From the NCBI GenBank assembly GCA_021234155.1, contig JAJEKV010000040.1:6039278-6103277 (forward strand): 64,000 nucleotides of DNA, read 5' to 3'. The stretch is from Isoetes taiwanensis. Lineage: Eukaryota > Streptophyta > Lycopodiopsida > Isoetales > Isoetaceae. The notes under the pieces are model-generated. The model was not told the DNA's origin and searched no databases. It worked only from the letters and a program-made list of their open reading frames with translations. Position 1 is the stretch's first letter. Each line of letters opens with the position of its first letter. The translations under genes were made by a program, and so were the position numbers. Positions 11,516 to 26,500 of this stretch are shown piece by piece.

Positions 11516-14500
11516 CTGTACATATTTCACATTGTTATGCAACAATATATATTTTTTATTTGAGTTTGTAGCCATCTCATACTTACTTTTGCCAGTAGTT
11601 GCTCTAGTGCAAGGGGACTTTGAATCAAGACAATTGAATAAGACTGCAGCAGGCCTTGAGATAAAGAAGTTATATAAAATTATTAGTTGGTTAGCAACAT
11701 TCATAAATAGTACATATTTGATAATTACCTATTCGAATTTGATGTATCAAAGAAGTTCCAGTTTAAGTTTCTGTTAATAGAAGCCAAACATTAGGCTTAC
11801 ACTTCTTAAGTATCATGAACACAAATTTAAGGATGTCTATATGCTAACAAGCCAGATGTGTTGGGCCATGTAGGAACTAATCCAGATAGCTTGTTGTATG
11901 AAATGTCTCTGTCCAAATATCAGCAAGTTAATAAATCATATGAATTCTATTACTTAAAAACACAAAGTATGATAAAAATACAGACTATACTTACATGTAC
12001 TGTAGGTTTTTAAGTTTCTTGACCTCTTCAGGGAGTTGGCCACTCAAATTATTGCTTCCCAAAAACCTAAATCACATTGCTGCAAAGTTAATAATGGAAC
12101 TACATAAATTGATAACAAGTTAAATAAGATGACATACAAAAAGATAACATACTGGAATTCTATATTGCTTGTTGGAGCTGATAATATACTGACCTAGTAC
12201 ATTTAGAGAACCTATATGACATCTCCAATGCCAAAGGTATGCTTTTGAACTGATACTCATTGGATAGGGTGGAAGAAACATTATTGCAACATTACTACCT
12301 AGGATTTAAAAAACCCCGCCCCAAAGGGTTTTTGAGGGAAAACCTTAACAATAGAAACTATTTTCAAGAGTTTGTCTTTTACTTGTACACATCAAATTGA
12401 TGATGCATATTTATTTAATGCTACTTGTTGAGAACATCCAAGATAAAGGATTATAATGCCATTACTGCAGCATGTGCAAGAGCACATGTAGCAATTGATT
12501 ATGTGCAATTAAGTCAACATATCGTGCTTGAATAACTCCAGACGTTGGAATGCGGCATTCATCTTCAATGACTCCCATTTAGCAACATTGATATATCCTG
12601 TTTTCATGCTCCTCACAACTCCATCTGCAAGCTTTATTTCTGAAGTGACATGCTCCAGTACGAATGGACGCAATTGTTGTATGCCTTTTCATGGGCAAAT
12701 GCGATAACAGGTAGTGGTGGGGGCCATGGGGAAGTGTAGGACTTTAGCTTTTGTAAGTGTGCTGCTTTGATATTTATCAAAGCACTGGCATCCCAAAGCT
12801 TACCAAGGAAACATGTCTCGGGATATTGCTTCAAGTGATTGTGATCTTCATTATTCCGCTCCTAGACATAGACATGGGTAGAAAACATTCAAAACTCAAG
12901 AAAAACGTTTCATTTATAACACCTATTATTTGATTTGTTTCTTTATCTCAAAACTATGAGAGCCCATTTCCAAAAAAATATTCTAAAGGGATGGCATTAG
13001 TTTATTTAATACCTTCCTATATTAGAGTTACCAGACAAAGAACCATTTAATAAAATATTTATATTGTTTACAGTTTGAAAATGCATTTGGGATCCACCAT
13101 AAGTCCAACTTTTCTCCTAAAAGCATTATATTAGTCGCCGCACTGTGCATTTCGAGGAAACAGTCCTCAGTTCAAGTAAAGATAGGTCTAGCTCTTTCAA
13201 AATATCTCTCAACCATATCCGATTGTGCATTGACAAGCTTAGCTGCAATGGGAAGAGTTGTAAAATTCCAGAGAGTTCCATTAAAAATATAAGTGAAACC
13301 ATCATTTGTAGCTCTGAAGCCTTTGCAACAGGCAGGCAGGTAGGCAGACAGACAGACTTACTTTTAACGTCCACATGTGTATAAAAATACCTATTAATTG
13401 GTATTTACAATGTTGCATGGTATATCTTTATTTTATGTTTATAAAGCATATCTATTCGCTCATTTAATCAAAAAATTGCTTACAATTTGTTTAAGGCGAC
13501 CAATGATCCAAATGTACTTGGTATTTCACCTGTAAAATTGTTGAAGCTCAAATCCCTAAAGGTATCAATGTCTTAGTAATCGAATTGAATTTTTATATTT
13601 CTACTTCAACCACACAAAGAATCTACATTATCTTATTGCATACAAGTAATTGAGGTTTATCAAATCTCCAATTTGAGCAGGTATCGTGCCAGTAAAGCCA
13701 CAATCACGAAATGACCTATTCCAATTTACACAATGAGAAATGTAATAAGTATTAGTGATTAGCACAATTGATTATTAGATACATACAATTCTTTTAACGC
13801 CTTCAAATGGACCAAACTTGATGGCATCGATAGGTTGGAAATGCCACTTCCATCCATATATCTGTTTCAGTTCAGAATCTTTCCCTTAAAATACCATTGA
13901 TGATAATTCATTAATTCAGCTCAATAATTCTCTCTAATATTTACACATAATCGTCGATTATGCTAAAGTAGTATGTCTTCTACCCTTAGTTCCATATAAA
14001 GAAACATAGTTTGTTGCCACATCTAATTGTTCTATGGACTCTTGATCAATAAATGTAATATTTTATTTTCTAATTTATTCTAATTTACTTCTTTTATACT
14101 TAGAAAGGCGAGCCTGTCCACTCACCCACCCGTCCATTTGCTATTGAGTTTCAAATAAGAAGGGTTACTATTTTTCAAAACAAACCAAAAGAAAACAACA
14201 ACAAACCAAGTACCTCTTGTGTCTTTGCTCAAGCGCTTGTGTACATAGCTACTACATATGTCTTTATAGGCTCACATATAGGGATTGATATGGGGCCAAG
14301 AAAGCTGCGTATTTTCCTTTGATAGTCGAAAATGCTAGATAAATCTAGATTATATGGCGTTTAGTTCTAAAATCTTTAGCTGACAATTCTTGCAGGTTCT
14401 AGACACTTTTGGTTCATGTCTCAATTCTGAGTTGTGTGCACTTGTGTGAATATATGTAATGCCTGACAACTTTTCATGATTAGCTGTATCTGTTGTCCTT

Positions 14501-17500
14501 CAACTAGAGTAGGGTTGATTTGATCTCGTTAATGAGGTGTTTTTATGCTAATGACATCCCAGAGCTTGTCTAAGGAATAAGCATCCATGTACTGCTTCAA
14601 CCAAGTAAGATCTTCATTTTCATTTCCATGAAGATATAGATTTCTAGAAAGCCCACTTCAATAGCCAAGTTTGATATTTCTCCTTTTATCAAGATTTTAG
14701 CTGTTGTTGACCTGTGGCAAGTGTGTACATCAAGATTGGCAAACATGTATCCCACATATGCATCATCTTTAAGTAGTAAAGCTTATGGTGTTCCATTTCT
14801 GCCTATTGATCTGACAAAATTCTTCCTCCTACAGGAGGATGTGATATGGAACAATAGTCTTGATCCATAGTGCTCACGAGTCAAAAAAGCTTTCAGAACA
14901 ATGTAGTATATGTTCATAGGATCCCACACCTCCACACACTATAGAAGCATTGGCTCTACTAATACACAGAACAAATGTGTCTAGTGGGACGAAGCGTAAA
15001 GCTTTGTTATTTTGCATAGTATATAGAGTCTTCCAGCATGCAATTATGTTGTTCTGCATACAATTGTCTCAATGTATATTAGTCATGAACTCAACCCTGA
15101 CATACTTCTATATTTCCAGGACCTGCATAAGCCCATTATTGTAGAGATTAAAAAACCTTGCTCGAGGTTCTTTGAGGGGAAAACCTTGGCAGTAATGAAT
15201 TTACTGTGATGAACTGTACAACCCGAGATATTGCTTCAACCGAGTTTGTGATCTTCAATGCTCTCTGCACTTATATGCATGTCTGTTTCTGCACATTCTT
15301 CTAGAGAACCAACCTATATGTTTCTCCTTCCAACATGCTTTAAGACGTTGTGGACCCATGGTCATTGCGTAAGTAAGGTTTGAAAGTTGAGTGTTTGTCT
15401 CGTTATGGACCCATGGTCATTGTGTAAGTAAGGTTTGAAAGTCGAGTGTTTGTCTCCTATATTGACCACCTCCAAATAGTAGATCATGTATCATTGTAGG
15501 CCAACATGTTAAAGAGAAATGAATCATGTCTCTTGAAGAAGAATTGGATATGGGATTGTGAACTTGAATCCAAGAGCCCAAGTCAGAAAGGCTTTTTGGA
15601 TGTGTTCCAAGTCTTCCCAAGTGGGAAGTGATATGAATGGATCCCTATACTTTCATCCCATAATAACAAAACCAATATAAAAAAACATAAAACAAGTGTG
15701 CCTGATGTGACCAATCATAAAGCTCTACATTGTGGCAATTGATCTGCATGGCGTAGAAATCCTTCCAACTTGCAGTCATTCATTGTCAGATATAGGTGGC
15801 CCAGTATGTGGTGGTTGAAATCTCCACTCCAAGGTATTTAAATGTTTGCAACACCTCTTCATTTTGTCTTTGATAGGTGAACAAAAGATTTCTGTACTGC
15901 CTAGAAGAGTATATTAGGAGAACCTTGGTCTTGGCCATGTTGACCCACATTCTAGTGTTCTGAAGAAGGTACTGAGTGCATCCAGATGCTGCTACATACT
16001 AGCAAGGATGTACGCTAAAATATACACATCATTTGCATATATTAACTGCCTAATGATGTAATAAAACAAGTCAGGTCCCTCTGACTCCATGTTGAGCAAG
16101 CCAGTCCTCGAGCTGATCAATGTATAATAGAACGCTCAAGGTTATACTAGAGATAACAATAGGCTAGAGGAAAACATTATGTAATAAGGTCTGAAGAAAG
16201 AAGCTGCTATAGGCTGGCTACAATTGTCACAAAGACTATTGATACCAATCATGGGACTATATGGAAATATGGAGGCAAGAGTGAATTGGTACAAAGATGG
16301 GATAGAATGCGACATCAGAAGATATGCATGGTTGTCCCACTACATCTAATCACTGGATTGTATGTAGATGCACTGGGGAGATTTAGAGCAAAAAAATTGA
16401 ACGCTGCAGCAAGAATGCACATGTTACAGGTGGCCACAATACTATATGCAGATGATTTGCTATTGCTAACAACAAAAACAGAAGGAATGATGTGATAATC
16501 CTTTGCAAACTACCTTCAGCTGTCTTACCCTTCACTATATCAATTTGTCTTAAGATTTCAAGCATGTTTCTATAACATTTTGGAGGTTGTCTAGAAAGGC
16601 TCCTATGTTTACCCCTTTAGCTTGGTTCTTTTTCTTCGTAGATATTTCGTAAACTACTGGGATGAATGACATGTCTATCTATCTACTAATCCATGTGAAT
16701 CTCAGACCAAAATGGATGTGCAATGCTTGTTTGTTTGTTTGTGTGAAATGTAAACTTATATTAGAAAGTCTATTTTGAAAATTCCTTTTTAACATATTAT
16801 ACCCCAAACTATTAATGGAGGAAAAAAAAATTGGGATTCCTTACTTACATGGCTTCAAGATTTGTCAAACGCCACAAAGTTGAAGGTATTTTACCTTGAA
16901 ATTTATTCCCAAAGAGTCTCCTGACATGGTTAACTAAGTTCTTCTCTAGTATAACATAACGAGCAATACAAAAATAATAACTCACAACTTGGATAAGGCT
17001 GTCATATTTCCAAAAATCTCTGGAATTGATCCATTCAAATGATTGTTGTTTCCATAACTAAAAATAACATACAACGTGTCCACATTAAAATGGAAAAACA
17101 AAAATGAAAAAATATATATCATACTATATCACATCTATATTCTTATATTTTTCACTATCTAGAACGCCGGTTCAGATCCTATGGCTCACGTCGCTTTGGG
17201 ACATATCTTACGGCCCAGATGGCTTGGGAGTTTGTATGTAACATATGTAATTGATCCTACGGTCCAGGATTGATTTGATCCGATCCGATCCTACGTTTCA
17301 GATGGCTTGACAGTTTATATATAATGCATCCTATGGTCTAGATTGATCTGATCCTGATCGTCGATCCGAGATCCTACAGCTCATGTTGCTTTAGATATAT
17401 CATACAACTCAGATGGCTTGGAAGTTTATATGTAGACGATTCTACAGTCTAGATTGTTCTTGATCTTAATCATCCATTCAAGATCCTAAGGCTCACTTGC

Positions 17501-20500
17501 TTTAGACTTATCCTATGGTCCAGATTGATCCTAATCCTTGGTTCAAAATCCTATGGCTCATATGTTACATTGCTCGAGCCTTGGTATTTTCAATTAATCT
17601 TAGGAAGAGGCTTTGAAAAGTTTTTAATGTTCTAGAAAGTTCTTTAATGTTCTAGAAAGTTCTACAATGCGTCAGAATGTTCTAGAAAATTCTAGAATGT
17701 TCTAGAACACTCTAGAATGCTGTAGAATGTTCTAGGATGTTTCAGAAAATTCTACAATGTTTAAGATTGTTCTAGAATTTTTGATAGGGATGTGATCTGA
17801 ACTGTTAGATCTGGTGGCCCATCTCATCTATCCATTTGTGCACAAATATCCCACATGCATTTATGCAAAAAAGAGGCCCATTTTCCAGCATTTAAGGGAT
17901 CCTTCCACATGAGGATGGGCATTCTGGTTCAGACTAGAATGTTCTAGAATGTTTTAGAAAGTTCTAAAATGTTCCAAATAATTTTGGAGGGTTCTAAAAC
18001 ATTCATGAGTCTTTTATATTGTTCTAGAATCTTCTGGATTATTCTAAAAAGTTCTAAAATCTTCTAGAATAATCCAGAAAGTTCTAGAATTCTAAAGAGT
18101 ATCTAGAATGTTCTAGAAGACTCCAAAAAGTTGTAGAATCTTCTAGAATCCTCTAGATTGTTCTGAAAATTTCTAGAATTTTCTTAAAAGTTCTAGAAAA
18201 GATTCTAGATAGTTCTACAACATCTTCTAATCTCATAAAATCTAGGAGAATCTAAGGGCATCTTTGAATGGCAGGCTGGGGATTCTTACAGTGCAAGGGC
18301 AACATGCATTGAACCCCCACAAAAGCTCCCTTCCATCTGAATCCTATAATACTGAAACCTTAGTGATAGCTATCAAGGATATCTAACTTATAGTGAACCA
18401 GAGGACCTCATTTTAAATAATAACTTCAATTGATGAACCATCATTAGCATGCTACATTCTTGATTAATACTGTTTTTTCTTAATAACAACACATGGTGAA
18501 CCATCATCCATAACATGCTATATCTATATTCAATATAAACAAGATGGTAGTGCAGTGCCGTAGACACCGCACTTGTTGTAATGCTTGTAGATCGTCTCAA
18601 GAATTTGTGTTCTTTTGACTAACATAATTTTTATATTGCTCTATGGCACCGTACTTGTTGTAATGCTTCTGGATTTTAGTTGAGCTTTCGAGAATTTGTA
18701 TTCTTTGTAGTGACACAATTTTCAAATTGCTTTAAATAGGAACTCTTAACATCAAATGTAAATTCCTGAAAATTAGAAGCTAAGTAGAGTATTTGTAGTA
18801 TGCACTAGTTGTTCGTTTGTCTCCTGTCATAAATGTGATAATTGAGAAGAGTACATAGCTCTTCTAAATATTAGAAAACATGATATTATATTGTAGATAA
18901 AAGTATTGAGTTGAAAGACAGGTTAAATTCTTGAATTTTACACGCACTGCAGCATTTGAAGATTTTAGAGTAGGTGCATTATTTGAATATTTTAGAGTAG
19001 GTGCCTTAGATTGAATCAACTTTTCTTAATGTTTAGCCCTTTCCTTCTAAAGGTTCAAACGAACCTAAACTTTAGACTATGCCCTACAAAGACATCTTAG
19101 ATTGCACTACAAACTGAATAATGCAAACATTGCAGGCCGGAATAATTATTGAAACCGCGGACTGAAGTAACTATTTCAGATCTTGAGCTCTTGCAAAATC
19201 GAGAACCTTCGAAAGATAAATTCAGATTAAAAAAATCTAGGATTGATGCTTTCTTTTCCTCTTTGCCAGAAGTTCGTCAGATATGAGATGTTTATCTTGG
19301 TTATAATATTTCATGCTGTCAAGACAGGTCCAATTACATCTAGTTTTAAATCCCAGTAGCAGTGGAGGCAGTGTAGAGTGTTGAGTACAAGAAGGCTTCA
19401 AGAACCCTTGGTTGAAATCTGCCTGATTATTTATAAACTTCAAGGGGCAAAGAACATGCCCCTTTAGCATCTGTATGGCAATGACGTCTGAAGCTTCTAG
19501 AAGAAGCAACAATTCAATTACACGTCATTTCAAAAAAAGAAGTGGATTTCTTACTGTGGCCACCTGCCTTTTGACCAAAATTGACCATTCGCATGTGTGC
19601 ACATCAACTCTGCATTAAAATAGGCCGATGGACTTGGGAGGCACGTGAGGACAAGATCTGTCAATGCTGCTAATAGAGCGCCATTGAGAATGAATGCCAT
19701 GCCTTCAGACCTGTCCAGCATTCGATAATATTGAGGCACAATATATCCATGCAGTTTTGCTGGGCCAGCCTTACATGTGCTATTGAGCACGACCTCCGTG
19801 GGCTTGCTAGGTTCATATCTTCAAGAGGTCATGGCTACGTAGACACAACTGGATTTTCTGGTACGGTATTGGCTTGACTTGTGTTATATTATATCATTGT
19901 ATAGTCTACGAGTATATTTATTACTGCCAAGATATTTTCCCCAAAACCCTTTGGAACAGGAGCTTTTAATCCTGATAGTAATACGCTTGCTGCTCTCTTT
20001 TGTGGGTCCCATAGGCCAATTGGTCTCTAGGGATGATAAAAGTCACCTACAATCTAGTTGGTTATTGTGTCAATCTGGGACCATCATAGGCTGCACATTT
20101 TCTAAGGCATTTATTCACCTTCTTATAATGTTATTGTTGTAGCCTAGGCTAAGATATTGATGGCTTATAACTCTTCCTCCCTCAGGGGAGAAGTGAGAGA
20201 CCATATTTGGATTCAGTATCTTTAGATTAATTCTTATCATTAGTCTCCTATGTTGGAGTAAGTACATAATGCTATAGTGTCATAATCCAAGAGCATTTTT
20301 ATGTGCTTATATAACTACATGAGATATGTACATCTTGTAACGTTTATTTTTTATCAATAAGATTTTTGTCCTTAAAAAAAAAAAAAGAAAAAAAAAGCTG
20401 TTCTATTCTATTCTATTCTAATTATTCTATTCTATTCTATTCTATTTTGTTTTGTTCTGTTCTATTCTTCCCTGTCATAAACACTTGTGATTGCAGACCC

Positions 20501-23500
20501 TCATGTTTCATGCCCTTATGTCTTGTTGTTGAGGTAAGACCCTTATGTCTTTATGATAGATTGTAGTTTGGTTAAGTTTGTGAGTGCAGGCAAGTTTTTA
20601 TCAGCATCGCCAAGGTGCATCATAACATGTTTATATAGAATAGACATATATGAGGATCGGTATCATTAGCTTTGTCCAAAACCTTGTTGTGCTCAACTTG
20701 CTATAGAACTCTATCTTGACTGGTCTTACTATTATCATTAGGGTTTTTTCTCAAAAACTCGAAAGAATGAAGTATTTTTAATCCCGGCTATAATGGTTTA
20801 AACTTTATTGTACTTTAATGTAGTTTTAGTGGAGATGCCATGGCCTTTATTTCTTCTTTAAGTTACTTACTAGTTTTGACAATTGAATTTGTCTTCACAT
20901 AACGAGTCTATCACAATTTTACTCACAAGTCACTTAAGCTTGTAAGACCACCAAATTCGCTAGGAATCTCTCCTTCAAATCCATTGTCATCGAAGTAACT
21001 GCAGAAAATTGTATCTATTACTAATTAGGTACATTGTAAATGAATCAAATAATGTAGAAATAGAACATAAAATAATTATAAAAAGAATGTAACATTGCTA
21101 TTATTGTTTGTTAGTATGTATTACTTCATTCACTAGAGAAGGTGGAAGTGCAAAAGGAGATGTGTGCATTCTTCATCATCTACTGCATTTATCCATAGCT
21201 GTCGTTGGCTTGCAATCCGCAATAGTATAGAGCTATGTCATCCATTGAACTAGGTCTGCTTGAGAAAAGTTTAAAATACCCGCATGGAATTTTAATTTTT
21301 TCCAAAACCTTTTTGGATCTGATTCTATCTGCTCAATGACTATTTTATAATGTTCTCTGAGCCATTTCCTTTTCTTTTTCATGATCAGCCTTTTATAGGC
21401 TTTTTGAGCCATAGCCTTATTAGAAGCACTATGGAAAGTGTGCTTAGGTGCTACACATTCAGCATCATATATTTTTTGGATTTATAACTCGAATTATAGC
21501 ATTTCATATATCCAAATATGTTGCATCATTAAGAACTAAGCTCTTCAAAAGCTCATCCATATCAGCAACATGGCCAATTAGCTTTCTCAGTGGCAACAAT
21601 TAGAGTTTTTTCATAGTTCTCTGCAAAGTGGTATGACATGCAAAGCTTAGAAAGAGATATACCTTTCTTGCAGGCACGTGGAATTGGTAGATTCAATTTA
21701 AGTGCAAGTTGAGCATGATCTAAATCCACATGATGACCAAGAACTTGGAAATTTGTCACTACCAATTGCATGCTTTTGGCCTGTCTAATAGATAATCAAC
21801 CACACTCATACCATTCGACTGGAAATAGGTGAAGCCACTAGATTTGGAAATAATTGCGTACCATTATAAATTATCAATTCAAATGCTTCATATAGGTTGA
21901 GAGTATGCTCACCCATATGACTTACATTGTGCACATCCTGAGATATCCATCCATATGAGGCATCAATCTCTATGTGTGACTTCTCCTGTAAGAGCAATTG
22001 CTTGTTTACCTTGTAATTTCTTGTTCATGTCTGCTATGATATACAATAATAGTATGTTCCTTTGGAAAGAAAATGGCAACCACCAGTAGATAGCGCACAA
22101 AATGGATCTTGGGGATGTAAGTCTAGGCTTTTATAAACGTATACTGGTTGCATCCCAAGAGGATCATAATATACAATTACGATATATATCTTATCCCACA
22201 AGCAAATCCACAAATATTGCTTATGTTTGCATTTCCCCACCACTTTAACTGCTTTGTAGATCACATGTATAACAATACAAGCATTGCCTCCCTATCCCTA
22301 CAGCCATCCAATTCATTCCACATAGATTCCAATAGAGTAAAGCCAGGAATATTGATTAGTCTGTTAGTCTTTTGCTCCCAAGTTTTTGATAATGCAAGGA
22401 TTTCAAATTTACTAAAGAAATCTAAATTGCTCAATAACTTTGTTTCCAAGAAACCATGAATGTTCCAAGCCAATAGTGAACTTTTAAATCACACAGAGGT
22501 TTTGTAGAAAAGAGCAATGTGCCATGCAATGGGTGATCGTCATTCCAACTCTAGAGTGGAGTATTATGGGCTCTATAAGACACATTGCTTCAAGAAATAT
22601 AGCTCCACAAGTTCAATGATAGCCCTATGATCTATACAAAAGAAGATACAGATAATTTCTTCTTAATTATCTTGTTATTTTCTTTTAAAGAATGACATCT
22701 TATTATCCAAAATAGAGAATACAAAGAACACATGTTTTTGTCTACTGGTGCAACAGGTACAAGAAGATGGAACTAGAATCTCAAGAACAAAACGAGACAA
22801 TTTTAATAATAGGAATCAATCTGAAGTAACGAAGCAAGGCACGATTTCTTGCCTCTGGCCATCAATATTCTAGCTTTGGCAATGAAATAATGCCATGAGA
22901 TTAAGCCCGTGACGTTCTCAAATCAACCACAAAAGCCAAGATTTGCTTAGCTGAGGGCCATGCATTTGGATACGATGCTAAAAGAATATATTGGATAATC
23001 CAAATCACTATATAATAAGCCACGTAATCAGGCCCATGTTACTTGGACCTCTAAATATTTGAAAGACCAAAGGGCATAAAGCAGAGATGTGCAAATCATG
23101 GCAATGGCAGAATGATTAACCGCGAGGAATCCTTATACATAAAGGGGGTATAGCATCTACGTACCCTTGAAGGTAAACCCCTTTTGTACATGCAATTTCA
23201 AACTGCAATTTGACCCCTCCCCATATAAAATATATAATAGATCACTAAATGTACATAAAGTAATGTCCCAAAAACCATCCCCTTGTGAACTGTCAAAGGT
23301 TATACGCAAATCAAATGTGATTCCTAAAGGCATCAATACATAAGCGCATGTGAATAATATGCTATGGATTGAGGCAGATAGATGGGAGCAGCCGCAATTG
23401 CGACGAGAAGCGAGATTTTGTGCATGTTCCCAGTTACGAGTTATTGAAGATGAAAACCATATCGTTTAGTGATGTCTTGCTTTTTGAGATGGTCAGGAAT

Positions 23501-26500
23501 CATTTTTTGACCTTAGTCCTACAACTTCTTGGAACACATCTGTGTATGACTTAGCATTATATATACGTGAGGTTCTAGATAAGCGTCTTCAATTGCTGAG
23601 TATGGTCTCCTTATTTTTTCTTGATTGTCTAGTATCATCATTACTGCAAAGGTTTTTCCCTTGCAAACCTTTCGAGGCAGGGGTTTTTTAATCCTAGTAG
23701 TAATGGTTTGTGGATGTTAAAAAATCTATTCTATTCTATTCTTCTCCTGTGGGATTTGTAGTTGCCATCGATTTGATACTATTGGGCATCTACTGTGAAG
23801 ACAATATGCAAATCTGGTAAAATACTTGCCACGACGGACATAGTAATTGCAAGTCCATCGAGTCCCCTTCCATAACCTCATCCTCCACTATAAGAGGCAT
23901 GTTCTCTTCCACCTTCTCCCATTGTGTCACATTTGGAGCTCAATCAAGACGTGAGGTGAATAAATCTAGATTGAGATGATAAATGTTTGATTCCACAGGT
24001 GGGAGAGTTGACACAACAGCAACCCAAACAATCAATAGCCCTCGCAAGAAAGGAAAAACTTTTGGGAATGGTTGACCATAGCTAACCCAGGTTTTAATTG
24101 TATTCTTGTCAAATGAGTTGCATTGATGAAACAAGTGCTAGAGAAGATGCAGATTGGCGAATCATCATCATTATTGAGTAGCCTTTAAATAAAATTGAAA
24201 ATTAGAATCTTCCTACGCAGCAAGAATCCATCATACTCAAACCACCTCACCACTTGGGGTAAGATACATTTGGACCAGACCACCTTCCCTCCTTTGTACT
24301 AATCCAAAAGATATTCTTGACTACTTCAATGATTTCTAGCACCTTAACCTGTAGAGCTAGCAATAAAGGAGCTAGTAGACATGGGTACTACTGAGCATAG
24401 ACTTGGCTATTGCAATGAAGCCTTCAAGAGTCAACTTAGCAGTATTCTACCATAAAAGATGTTTCTTCAAGCCTGTAAGAAACTCTTTCCATGGAGTATT
24501 AGCACTAACATGAATACCAAAAATCATCCCGAACACCTAGGTGGCTTGTCCATGTACAAGAACTCCACAAATGAGCATGCATACATGCTGGACCCAAAGA
24601 ATCTAGAGTCCAAAGAGTAGTACACTTCAAGAAGTCAACAAGAATGAGTCTAGAAGCAGTTTTACAGTACCTAAATTCTTGAGTTGGTCAATAGAAATAA
24701 AATGAGTCATTTGCATATTGATTACATATTTTGTGTGTGCCATCCTTCATAGGTAGAACTAGAAGAAGCTCCTTTATTGTTGCAACAAAAAATAACCAGG
24801 AAAGAGCCTCCTCCATGGTACTAATTAGAAGAGGAATTGGCACCTTTGACAAATACTTGACTGAGCAGCTCATAATGACAGAGAAAAGCAGCCCGAGCAA
24901 AGAAGTACGGCTTCTTATCTAGTATAATAACAAGGGAATTGCTTTTTGTATTTTTATGCATTTTTCAATACTGTTTTGCATTGTTGGTTAGTGTGTTCAA
25001 GTGGATGTACTAATATGTACATCTAGAGTGCACAAAGTATTTCCATGTCCTTCCTTGATTGTTTAATGCATTTCCCAATGGTTTACATAGATATGTAATA
25101 TTTTTATGCATGTTGTATCAGAATTATCATACTTTGTGCATGCACACGTGCTGCAACATCTTTTTAGGGTTAGTTTAGGATTGTGCCTTATCATTTTGTG
25201 GCTATTTTCATGTAAGAAAGGACAAAATTGAGAGAACAATCAGACGATGCTGGATCCCGAGCTTTAAGAGATCCTACAACCCTTTTGTTTTGGAGAAGCA
25301 TCTGGTTCCATTCTCGAGGTGGATTTCGTGGCTAACATAATTCAATATAGCAACTATCCATTCCATCCCATCAGGTATAACAACCCTCTAATCCTATTGA
25401 TCTATCCGTGAAGACAGCCCTCGAGTGGATTATGGGAAAAAACCCTCCAGGCCGACAGGTCGAGAGGGTTAATTTCATCATGGAGGGAACGGTTGGCCTC
25501 CTTAACCACAGGCCTCGAGTCAGTTGAACTTAGCCTCTCTTAGCTCGGAATGAATGCCCCGGGATGCCTATCAGTTTTCCTTGCTATTCTTCTGCAGAGC
25601 TTTTTTTCCTCTTTTTTGTTTTGAAATATTTGTTCAATGGGGTTGATTGCTTTGCCAAACCATCTCTTCTTCAATCTTTGTTCTGCTCTTGGAAGCCAAT
25701 ACTTCATCTTTAACCACAAGCCTGGAACTTGCAACTCTCTAGTTGCAAACCATATACCTTTTCAAGAGATTCTAGAACATTCCAGAACTTAGGTGCATGT
25801 GTGACACTTGGCGCGATCTCATCCATTAAAGTAGTGCGACTCTGACCCTTGGTCTAGATATGTACAGAGGAGTCTCATTCTTGTCGAACCATTTCAGTTC
25901 AATGCCAATCTTGAGCTTTCTAGCTTGTATTCTGCTCTGATTTATCAAGTATTTCCAGTGTTCCAACATATTCTTTGTGTATCACTCGTCAATTTTTCCT
26001 TGTTTTCACATAGGTTTGTGATAGCTTGAACCAGAATCTCTTACTATTTCTTGTCTGCTCTAAGTATTTCTTTGTTCATATTTGATTTTTATCCTCATGG
26101 AGGATATTTTATCCTTGTTACAGTATGTCCAGCAGCTTGCGCAAGTGTGTCAGCAGTTGCCATTAGATAATGAGGAGCTCAGGGAGGTAGCTTCTCATGA
26201 GTTAGCCTATATATAGCTCTGGATTGATGCTGTCAGAGTCTATGATCAGCTTGTTAGATTAGTTTGACGGTGAACCAAGGTTTGCAGGATTTTGTATTGG
26301 ATCCCGCCTGTGATTCAGCTCCATCCACATAGGTATCATATTGGATCAAGAACAAGTTGGACTGATTGACAGAAAATAAAACATCTTAACCCTCTTCAAA
26401 GCCACTAATAGTAGGATCTATGGCAAGTGCCACAAAGGTTACTTATGTACTAAAGTTGCAGATATGCAAAGGATTTCCCTTGAAAACCATTTGAGGCAAA

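Noticed and set aside
11820-11845. U12-type (AT-AC) intron at the broken donor
   Set aside because: The sequence ATATAGAC does not match the ATATCCTT consensus and the next exon is preceded by an ordinary AG acceptor.
25230-26350. LTR retrotransposon with gag
   Set aside because: Only a short gag-like frame is visible; no protease, integrase, RNase H, primer-binding site or LTR pair could be identified.
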